This document shows positions 58,024 to 64,000 of a DNA stretch of 64,000 nt, piece by piece; the stretch's first letter is position 1; each line of letters starts with the position of its first letter. Source of the stretch: Lachnospiraceae bacterium UBA1683. Its GTDB lineage: Bacteria > Bacillota > Clostridia > Lachnospirales > Lachnospiraceae. The DNA lies in contig DCKD01000044.1 in the NCBI GenBank assembly GCA_002320245.1, positions 18,299-82,298 of the forward strand, written 5' to 3'. A program made the translations under genes and the position numbers. Under the pieces are notes generated by a model. It was not told where the DNA came from. It saw only the letters and a list, made by a program, of their open reading frames with translations, and searched no databases.

Positions 58024-60275
58024 CGGGAGATAAGACGCTGACCCTCGGCAGCCTGTTTGACGGCTCCGGGGGCTTTCCCCTGGCCGGCATCCTTGCCGGG
58101 GTGACGCCTTTGTGGGCATCGGAGATTGAGCCGTTTGCTGTGCGTGTGACCACAGCGAGGCTTCCGCAGATGCAGCACTATGGTGATGTCTCTGCAATCA
58201 GCGGGGCAGACCTCCCGCCTGTAGATATCATCACCTTCGGGAGCCCTTGCCAGGATATGTCCATCGCCGGAAAGCGGAGCGGTCTGGACGGTTCACGTTC
58301 CAGCCTGTTTTATGAAGCAATCCGAATCGTGAAGGAAATGAGGGAGAAGACCAATGGAGAGAAACCAAGATTTATCTGCTGGGAGAATGTCCCCGGCGCC
58401 TTCTCCAGCAACAAAGGAGAAGATTTCAGGGCGGTCCTTGAAGCCGTCATCGGCATTAAAGAACCGACCGCCCAGGTGCCTGCGCCTGGTAAAAAAGGCT
58501 GGCCCTACGCCGACTATTATGTGGGAGACGGATGGTCAGCCGCATACAGAGTCCTTGATGCACAGTGGTGGGGAGTGCCCCAGAGAAGAAAACGTATCTT
58601 CCTTGTCGCAGATTTTGCAGGTGAACGTGCCCCGGAGATATTATTTGAGTCCGAAGGCGTGTCGGGGTATTCTGCGGAGGGCTTCCGTGCGTGGCAAAGA
58701 GCTGCCGGAGATCTTGCGGATCGCGCTGGAGAGGCAGGCTGCGGAGGAACCGGAAGGATCGTCCTAAATGACCAGGGCGGGAGCCGTATGGATGTGACCG
58801 AGGAGGTCGCCTGTACCCTGCGGGCAGAGGCGCACCATCCCCCATGCGTGATGGAGGCGGCCGGGTTCTGTACGGAGCATTCCGCACAGTCGCGGGGCAT
58901 TGGGTATGAAGAAGAAACCTCCCCTACGCTGCGGGCGGGAGTCGTTTCGGCGGCAGTCGCATTGGAGAACCACCCGGCGGACAGCCGTGTGAAGATTTCC
59001 GAGGACGATAAGGTGCAGACACTGACTGGCCGGATGGGGACTGGCGGCGGGAACGTGCCGCTGGTCATGGCTGAGCCAGGGGAACTACCGGAAGCCGAGA
59101 TGTATGAAAACCATTCACAGGATACCCGGTATAAGGGGCCGCTGGATACAGCCCCTACGGTCAATGCGACTTATGGGATGGGTGGAAACAACCAGCCATT
59201 TGTGGTGGAAAAGCCAAAGACAATGAAAATACGCAGCGGATGTGCTGGCGGGGGCAAAGGAATTTTATTACAAAATGATAAATCAGCGACCCTTGGCTGC
59301 AACAATGACCAGACGGTGTTCGTGCCGTTCTGCAAAGGGACGCGCCCGCATTCAGCTGAGGAAGGCCAAGCCTGGAAAGAGGGAAATGTGGCAAACACGC
59401 TGAACACCTTTGATGTCGGGGAAACCCGGTGCAGTGAACTGGTGGTAGGCGCGTTTGGCATCTGCTCCAAGGACAGCAACGCCATGAAATCCGACAATCC
59501 GAAGTCAGGGTTTTATGAAGCGCAGACCAGCCGGACACTGGATGCCAATGGCGGGAATCCGGGATGCAACCAGGGAGGGATTGCCATTGTTGCCTTTGCA
59601 CAGAACCAGAGGGACGAGGTCCGGGACCTTGGGGATAAATCCGGCGCGCTTGCGGCAGAACCGGGAATGAAACAGCAGACCTATGTCCTGCAGGGCAGCA
59701 TGATCGGCAGGGAGGATAAGAACGGGCCGCAGGGCAGCGGCATCAATGAGGATGTGTCTTTTACGCTGGATGCAGCCGACCGCCATGCTGTGGCTTACTG
59801 CATGACTACCGGGGAATATTCCCAGGTGGTAAAGGAAAAAGCTCCGACACTGATGGCGAGGGATTATAAAGACCCGCCCGTCGTAAATGATAAGCCAGAA
59901 CCGGAGCCGTACTATATTGTGCGCCGCCTGACACCGACCGAGTGTGCAAGGCTTCAGGGTTTCCCGGACTGGTGGTGCGGCGGCCTGGGGATCGAGAACC
60001 CGACCAAAGAGGAGATAGGGTTCTGGACGGAAGTGTGGGAAACACACCGGAAGGTCATGGGGACATCCAAAAAGCCGAAGACCGAGAAACAGATCCAGAA
60101 ATGGCTGGCAGATCCCTACTCGGATTCTGCAGAATACCGCCTTTGGGGGAATGGGATCGCGCTGCCGTGCGCTTACTTCGTGCTGGCTGGTATTGCCTGG
60201 GCTGCACAGTGCAAAGCAGAAACAAAGGAATGGACGATGGCGAAGGCCGTCTTTGCTGCCGATGGGAAACCATAA
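58020..60275 (+). CDS. DNA cytosine-5 methyltransferase with long repeat-rich insert
   Basis: A 751-residue C5 methyltransferase. Motif I LFDGSGGFPLAG, motif IV GSPCQD with catalytic Cys77, motif VI ICWENVPGAF, motif VIII PQRRKRIFLVADF, then a region of about 390 residues before motif IX RRLTPTECARLQGFP and motif X LWGNGIALPCAYFVL. The insert, where target recognition normally lies, has at least seven TL-centred repeats (VACTLRAEA, SPTLRAG, VQTLTGRMG, SATLGCN, ANTLNTFD, SRTLDANGG, SFTLDAAD). Family members are usually 350-450 residues. Confidence 0.92.
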   Translation: MTGDKTLTLGSLFDGSGGFPLAGILAGVTPLWASEIEPFAVRVTTARLPQMQHYGDVSAISGADLPPVDIITFGSPCQDMSIAGKRSGLDGSRSSLFYEAIRIVKEMREKTNGEKPRFICWENVPGAFSSNKGEDFRAVLEAVIGIKEPTAQVPAPGKKGWPYADYYVGDGWSAAYRVLDAQWWGVPQRRKRIFLVADFAGERAPEILFESEGVSGYSAEGFRAWQRAAGDLADRAGEAGCGGTGRIVLNDQGGSRMDVTEEVACTLRAEAHHPPCVMEAAGFCTEHSAQSRGIGYEEETSPTLRAGVVSAAVALENHPADSRVKISEDDKVQTLTGRMGTGGGNVPLVMAEPGELPEAEMYENHSQDTRYKGPLDTAPTVNATYGMGGNNQPFVVEKPKTMKIRSGCAGGGKGILLQNDKSATLGCNNDQTVFVPFCKGTRPHSAEEGQAWKEGNVANTLNTFDVGETRCSELVVGAFGICSKDSNAMKSDNPKSGFYEAQTSRTLDANGGNPGCNQGGIAIVAFAQNQRDEVRDLGDKSGALAAEPGMKQQTYVLQGSMIGREDKNGPQGSGINEDVSFTLDAADRHAVAYCMTTGEYSQVVKEKAPTLMARDYKDPPVVNDKPEPEPYYIVRRLTPTECARLQGFPDWWCGGLGIENPTKEEIGFWTEVWETHRKVMGTSKKPKTEKQIQKWLADPYSDSAEYRLWGNGIALPCAYFVLAGIAWAAQCKAETKEWTMAKAVFAADGKP

Positions 60276-60319
60276 GCGGCAGGGCGGGCCTCTGCCATGA
60301 TACATAGGAGGGATGCTTT

Positions 60320-60490
60320 ATGAGATGGCTGATTGCTGCGGCTGCTGTTTTTGTAATTCTTGCGTTCATCGTTACCCTTTCCCTCTGTATGGCAGCCGGG
60401 GATGAGGATGATGATGCGGAACAGATGAAATGGATACAGGAGATGGAAGAAAAGCGCAGAAAACGGAATGATGACAGTAACCTACACTAA
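60320..60490 (+). CDS. Small single-span membrane protein
   Basis: A 56-residue ORF: N-terminal membrane helix (LIAAAAVFVILAFIVTLSLC) and a charged tail (DEDDDAEQMKW, then EEKRRKRNDD). ATG 60320 behind AGGAGGG. Too short for default gene callers. Role unknown. Confidence 0.7.
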   Translation: MRWLIAAAAVFVILAFIVTLSLCMAAGDEDDDAEQMKWIQEMEEKRRKRNDDSNLH

Positions 60491-60523
60491 TGCACAATTC
60501 CCACCCGCGGATTTGTGCATTAG
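60488..60523. terminator. Hairpin at transcript end
   Basis: TAATGCACAA (60488-60497) pairs with TTGTGCATTA, one bulge, including the stop codon of the small membrane gene. No T run follows, so termination is uncertain. Confidence 0.55.
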
Positions 60524-60553
60524 GTCAATTCCGCACATTTGCGGGGATATCCG

Positions 60554-60589
60554 TTGACTTATCCCGGCTTTAGAGTGATTAATACCATA
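60554..60589 (+). promoter_or_regulatory. Element-specific promoter-like motif, site 1
   Basis: TTGACTTAT (60554) and AGAGTGATTAATACCATA ending at 60589, with 29 bases from TTG to TACCATA. The same spacing and AGAGTGAT box recur at 63926-63961, and a close variant at 61957-61990. It precedes the gene at 60645. Confidence 0.6.
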
Positions 60590-60644
60590 CGCCAAAGAAC
60601 ACCGGCGAAAAAGCCGGAGAGAACGAGGAAAGGAGTGGCAGGTT

Positions 60645-61583
60645 ATGATGAGATTTGAAAAGAACATAGAGGAAAGAAAAGCACTGGTTAAAAGACTGGG
60701 AGAACTTACGGGGATTTCCCCTTACTACACAAAGGTTCCAAGATGCGCCTATGAGATCGGCGCTTATACGGTGGAGCGTGACGGCAGCCTTACGGTAGAA
60801 AAGGATGAAGCAGACCTTGGAATTCTTGCAGCTCTGAAAAATGAGGGGCTGATCAAGGATATAGAGGGAATCCTCGAAGCGGCAGCGGAAGAACCAGGGC
60901 AGACAGAGGAAACAGCAGGGACAGATTCCATCCCGGACAGCGAATACGAGTCAGAGGTTCAGGAAGAGGCAGCCGCCCAGGAGGGAGAGGAACCGCTGGA
61001 CATGGTGATCAGCCTACCGATAGGAAATCACACAGGAAATACCTTAAGAAACCTTGTGAACATGATCTACAGCAGAGGCCCGCTCCTTATCAAAGCATCC
61101 GGCGGCCACTTCCGTGTGGAGAAGGAACTGGCAGAGATTCTGAAAGATGATGCCTGCACCGCTGAAGTCCAGAGCTTTTTGAAAGCACTGGCAGATTATA
61201 CGGATGCGCACGGGGGTATGGAGGGATTTAGGATTACGGAAGAACAGATTTCTTTCACGGGATTTCCGGTGCCGGCGGATAAAGCGCACTCCGATGCCTT
61301 CTGCCAGCTTGCAGCCATGATGAATGGCATGGCGCTTTCACAGAAACGCATTCAGGCAAAAGAAGTCAACACGGATAATGAAAAATACGCATTCCGCATC
61401 TGGCTGCTCCGGCTTGGGATGAACGGGGATGCCTACAAAACGACCCGGAAGGTGCTGATGGAGAACCTTTCCGGCCACGCCGCATTCCGCACACCGGAGG
61501 AGGCGGAGAAAGCAAAGGTGAAAAATAAAGCGAAGCGTGAGGCAGAAAAAGCAGAACAGAGAGCTAAAGGTGAGGAGTTATGA
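60645..61583 (+). CDS. Amidoligase-like paralogue lacking the His motif
   Basis: A 312-residue protein of the type often labelled virulence-related in phages. Its C-terminal 160 residues align with the amidoligase at 62048: HTGNTLRNLVNMI (129-141) with HTPQTIRNLVNIM (128-140), and W-LLRLG-NGD-YKT-R-MEN-G (253-277) with W-MLRLG-IGD-FKT-R-MRN-G. The GVHIHIS segment of the enzyme is replaced by VISLPIG, so catalysis is unlikely. Residues 80-118 are an acidic linker. It overlaps the next gene by four bases. Confidence 0.7.
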   Translation: MMRFEKNIEERKALVKRLGELTGISPYYTKVPRCAYEIGAYTVERDGSLTVEKDEADLGILAALKNEGLIKDIEGILEAAAEEPGQTEETAGTDSIPDSEYESEVQEEAAAQEGEEPLDMVISLPIGNHTGNTLRNLVNMIYSRGPLLIKASGGHFRVEKELAEILKDDACTAEVQSFLKALADYTDAHGGMEGFRITEEQISFTGFPVPADKAHSDAFCQLAAMMNGMALSQKRIQAKEVNTDNEKYAFRIWLLRLGMNGDAYKTTRKVLMENLSGHAAFRTPEEAEKAKVKNKAKREAEKAEQRAKGEEL

Positions 61584-61798
61584 TGGAAAATATCTGCAAA
61601 CTGGCATACCAGAAGGCGGTAGATGCCATTGATGGAACAGAACAAGTGTATTTTAAGCATGGATGCTGGAACCATTATGAACTGAAAACAACGGAGGAAG
61701 TGAAAAAACGGATCATGGACAGCGGGTATGGGGCAGATGTGGACCGGAAGGACGGGATGCTTTATGTGTGCTGCCCCTGCAGTTCAGACATGTGGTAA
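61580..61798 (+). CDS. Small hypothetical protein
   Basis: A 72-residue protein (ICKLAYQKAVDAIDGTEQVY) ending LYVCCPCSSDMW, with a Cys cluster at the C-terminus. ATG 61580 within AGTTATGATGG, coupled to the preceding gene. Function unknown. Confidence 0.6.
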   Translation: MMENICKLAYQKAVDAIDGTEQVYFKHGCWNHYELKTTEEVKKRIMDSGYGADVDRKDGMLYVCCPCSSDMW

Positions 61799-61861
61799 GC
61801 CGCTGCTTCCCGCAAATGGGAGCCGGGAAATAATCAGACACCTTCTCCATTGTAAGTGATA

Positions 61862-61990
61862 TTACCTCTGAAAATGTGCATTATCAAGCATTTTCCCTAC
61901 CATAAAATACACACTTTTTGCCCCTGATCTTTGGTACATTTATGCCCGTTATCAACTTGCTATTATCTGCGTTCAGAGTGATATATAGAC
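61862..61990 (+). promoter_or_regulatory. Element-specific motifs before amidoligase
   Basis: TTACCTCTGAAA (61862-61873) is 36 bases before TACCATA (61898-61904), as at 55667/55703. Further on, TTGCTATTA (61957) with AGAGTGATATATA matches the motif of sites 60554 and 63926. The two motif types therefore sit in series in one 250-bp gap. Confidence 0.6.
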
Positions 61991-62047
61991 ACAACAAAAG
62001 AACAGAAAACACCGCAGGCAAGCGGGTTAGCAAAGGAGATAACGGAC

Positions 62048-62983
62048 ATGAACGAAAAGACAAGGGCGCAGATCGAGGCAATGAAAAACCAGACGGTGGG
62101 TGTGGAAGTAGAGATGAACAATATTACCAGGGAAAAGGCGGCGAAGAGAGCAGCCGAGTTTTTTGGGACCGGAAGATATGAATACACCGCAGGCAGGAAT
62201 GGATATTGCACCTGGTCGGCATGGGACGCACAGGGAAGGGAATGGAAGTTCCAGAGGGATGTCAGCATCGAGGGACCGGACAGCGAAAAATGCGAGATGG
62301 TCACCCCGGTCCTTACCTACGGCGACATCGAGATGCTCCAGCAGCTTATCAGAGTCCTCCGTAAAGCAGGGGGACGGAGTTCCGCAAGCAGAGGATGTGG
62401 AGTCCACATCCACATTTCAGGGCAGGGGCACACGCCGCAGACCATCCGGAACCTGGTCAACATCATGGCAGCCCATGAGGAACAGCTGACGCAGGCGGTC
62501 CGGATCGACCGCTGGAGACAGAGCCGGTACTGTCGGACGGTAGACCCGGCTTTCCTGGAACGGCTGAACCGGATTAAGCCGAAGACCATGGAGGCACTCA
62601 GCCAGTGCTGGTACAACGGATCGAGGGACACCTCACATTACTCACCAACACGTTACCGGATGCTGAACCTCCATAGTTTTTTCAACCGCTACCATACCAT
62701 CGAATTCCGGCTTTTCCAGTTTGATGAACCGGGAGACGGCAGGCAGGGAGGGCTTCATGCGGGCCAGCTCAAATCGATGATCCAGCTTTGCCTTGCGATG
62801 AGCGAACTTGCAAAAGAACTGCGGTACGCAAGCCCTAAGAAACAGCAGGATGAGAACGTGGCTTACGCACTGCGGTGCTGGATGCTCCGGTTGGGATTCA
62901 TCGGGGACGAGTTCAAAACCGCAAGGGAGTATTTCATGCGGAATGCGGAAGGAAACTGCGCATGGAGGCATGGGAGACCGTAA
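62048..62983 (+). CDS. Amidoligase_2 family enzyme
   Basis: A 311-residue member of the COOH-NH2 ligase fold related to gamma-glutamyl ligases. Visible motifs: VGVEVEMNN (17-25), FQRDVSIEGPDSEKCEMVTP (68-87) with acidic metal ligands, GCGVHIHIS (116-124), NLHSFFNRYHTIEFRLFQF (207-225). The family is thought to use ATP to form amide bonds on peptides or proteins. ATG 62048 behind AAAGGAG. A gamma-glutamylcyclotransferase 340 bp downstream suggests a make-and-break pair for glutamyl amide links. Confidence 0.85.
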   Translation: MNEKTRAQIEAMKNQTVGVEVEMNNITREKAAKRAAEFFGTGRYEYTAGRNGYCTWSAWDAQGREWKFQRDVSIEGPDSEKCEMVTPVLTYGDIEMLQQLIRVLRKAGGRSSASRGCGVHIHISGQGHTPQTIRNLVNIMAAHEEQLTQAVRIDRWRQSRYCRTVDPAFLERLNRIKPKTMEALSQCWYNGSRDTSHYSPTRYRMLNLHSFFNRYHTIEFRLFQFDEPGDGRQGGLHAGQLKSMIQLCLAMSELAKELRYASPKKQQDENVAYALRCWMLRLGFIGDEFKTAREYFMRNAEGNCAWRHGRP

Positions 62984-63058
62984 AAATCAGGCATGGCATA
63001 CATAGACACCTCCGGGCGGGCAGCCGCCCTTGGGGTGGTAGAAGGAGGCGAAGATATC

Positions 63059-63322
63059 ATGAAAAACGAAAACAGGATGAAACATATGGATGCTGCCCCA
63101 AGAGGCAGGGCATTTAAAGTGACGGTGTCGGAACTTTACCAGAGGGAGATCACCGTGTACGAATCAGAAATGAAAGAGGCAACACCAGAGGAAGCCCTCC
63201 GCATGGTGGAGAACTGGTGGCAGGACAGCCAGATTGATTTAAACGAAGCGGATTTCCAGGGTGTGGATTATTCCCTGACCGGAATAGAGGAAGCCCCGGA
63301 AGAGACGGAAGGCGGTGAGTGA
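63059..63322 (+). CDS. DpnD/PcfM-like protein
   Basis: An 87-residue protein with the DpnD/PcfM pattern: FKVTVSELYQREITVYESEM, then EALRMVENWW and LNEADFQGVDYSL. Start ATG 63059 behind GAAGGAGGCG; ATG 62993 would add 22 residues but has no site. The family occurs in mobile elements; function unknown. GTGA overlap with the next gene couples them. Confidence 0.75.
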   Translation: MKNENRMKHMDAAPRGRAFKVTVSELYQREITVYESEMKEATPEEALRMVENWWQDSQIDLNEADFQGVDYSLTGIEEAPEETEGGE

Positions 63323-63873
63323 CGGTGGCTGGATTGTTTTCCTTTGATTTCGCATCGGCAGATGCGAGAAAACCCAAACGGTTCTATTTAGCCTACGGTT
63401 CCAACCTATCACTGGAACGGATGAAAAGCCGCTGCCCGGATGCCGTGGTGCTTGGCACCGCCGTCATTTCTGGTTACCGGCTCCTGTTCAAAAAAAGCAA
63501 GACCGGAAGCTACGCGACCATCGAGCAGGATGCCAACTGCTGTGTCCCGGCGCTGGTCTATAAGATTTCGGAATTGGATGAAGCCCTGCTTGACCGCTGT
63601 GAGGGTTATCCCCGGTATTATTATAAGCGGAATTTCCGGCTTTCTGTTACAAGGCTGGATTCCGGCCGACGGATGAAAGAAAGGAAATGGTGCATGGCCT
63701 ATGTGCTGCACGAGGAACGCACCCTTGGGGAACCGGATATGGAGTATTTCCGGCTTTTGGATGAAGGGTACGGCGCGTGGAATTTTGATACCGATATTCT
63801 GGATAAGGGGCTGGCGGACAGCATCGGGATCAGGGATGCGGGAGAATACATAGAACGCTACCAGCGAGGGTAA
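63319..63873 (+). CDS. Gamma-glutamylcyclotransferase (AIG2-like)
   Basis: A 184-residue protein with the signature FYLAYGSNLSLERMKSRCP (substrate-binding loop YGSNL) and the acidic catalytic-region segment ALLDRCEGYPRYYYK, where Glu is the general acid/base. Releases 5-oxoproline from gamma-glutamyl amines. The first 20 residues (TVAGLFSFDFASADARKPK) extend beyond the family core. GTG start at 63319 overlaps the preceding stop. Works plausibly with the amidoligase at 62048. Confidence 0.9.
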   Translation: MTVAGLFSFDFASADARKPKRFYLAYGSNLSLERMKSRCPDAVVLGTAVISGYRLLFKKSKTGSYATIEQDANCCVPALVYKISELDEALLDRCEGYPRYYYKRNFRLSVTRLDSGRRMKERKWCMAYVLHEERTLGEPDMEYFRLLDEGYGAWNFDTDILDKGLADSIGIRDAGEYIERYQRG

Positions 63874-63925
63874 AGTACACAATCTGCGGCTGGTACATTT
63901 GGTAAGTTTATAACGCAGAAACCGC

Positions 63926-63961
63926 TTGCTATTACCGGCAAAAAGAGTGATGAATACCATA
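63926..63961 (+). promoter_or_regulatory. Element-specific promoter-like motif, site 3
   Basis: TTGCTATTA (63926) and AGAGTGATGAATACCATA ending at 63961; 29 bases from TTG to TACCATA as at 60554. It probably drives the next gene beyond the window. Confidence 0.6.
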
Positions 63962-64000
63962 CCGCCTAAGAAGCGCTAGGTAATTGCGAAACAGGTTCGC

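Noticed and set aside
59505..60305. 266-residue leftward frame opposite the C5 methyltransferase
   Set aside because: Shadow frame of a gene with intact motifs IX and X.
1..64000. tRNA genes, rRNA genes, integrase or att sites
   Set aside because: None recognised by reading; no cloverleaf with a GTTCRA arm and no tyrosine or serine recombinase motifs were seen.

Overview
The window looks like a piece of a gut Bacillota chromosome, most likely Lachnospiraceae. This rests on strong AGGAGG ribosome sites, GTG and TTG starts, Rho-independent terminators with long T runs, and families common in that group (solo OmpR-type winged helices, conjugative-transposon HTH proteins, DUF3825, DUF2800/DUF2815, SpaFEG-like immunity). 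No tRNA, rRNA, CRISPR array, integrase or attachment site was seen. The taxonomic call is an inference.

Left part (1-30 kb) is an AT-rich mosaic of small cassettes. After two unrecognised genes (375-2881) come a flavodoxin, an AraC/EamA/DUF2000 operon, and three two-component systems. Two systems sit beside complete ABC exporters: 6539-11463, and 24320-29364, which is a lantibiotic-immunity set FEG-I-RK without biosynthesis genes. The third (12616-15180) has an ABC ATPase cut off at Walker B and no permease. 11-bp direct repeats typical of OmpR-family sites lie before all three ABC units. A YtrA-type GntR regulator with ABC transporter (17766-19638) and a Vat/CatB-like acetyltransferase (22327) complete the drug and peptide stress theme. 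Between cassettes the same modules recur: a 533-bp block (3582-4114 and 16470-17002), a 103-bp intergenic repeat (2906 and 15714), conjugative-transposon HTH genes (12014, 17097, 31224) and four intact plus two broken solo winged-helix genes. A 173-bp MITE-like element with a 5-bp target duplication lies at 17488-17660.

Middle part (30-36.8 kb): near-100-bp tandem repeats lead into a sigma-like factor, an HTH protein and a DUF3825 protein. Then come a leftward HExxH metallopeptidase with a small partner, two XRE regulators with operator-like palindromes, and a run of terminators. A hairpin-rich leader (36.5-36.8 kb) ends in two terminators just before the first gene of the next region.

Right part (36.8-64 kb) is more GC-rich, nearly all rightward, and reads as the early and DNA-metabolism region of a prophage or related large element. 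It encodes sigma-like regulators, a DUF4406-like protein, an HNH-AP2 homing endonuclease, DUF2800 nuclease, DUF2815 ssDNA-binding protein, family A DNA polymerase, DUF932, VRR-NUC, a SNF2 helicase frameshifted in Walker A, a VapE/D5-type primase-helicase, an S-adenosylmethionine synthetase, a ParB-methyltransferase fusion and a large cytosine methyltransferase. Stability or defence modules are a PemK/MazF toxin, a SymE toxin and a complete type III toxin-antitoxin locus (CptN/ToxN-like toxin, terminator, two 53-nt antitoxin repeats with compensatory changes, promoter). The right end carries an amidoligase, an apparently inactive paralogue of it, a DpnD/PcfM-like protein and a gamma-glutamylcyclotransferase, punctuated by a shared intergenic motif. 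No head, tail, portal or terminase genes are in the window.
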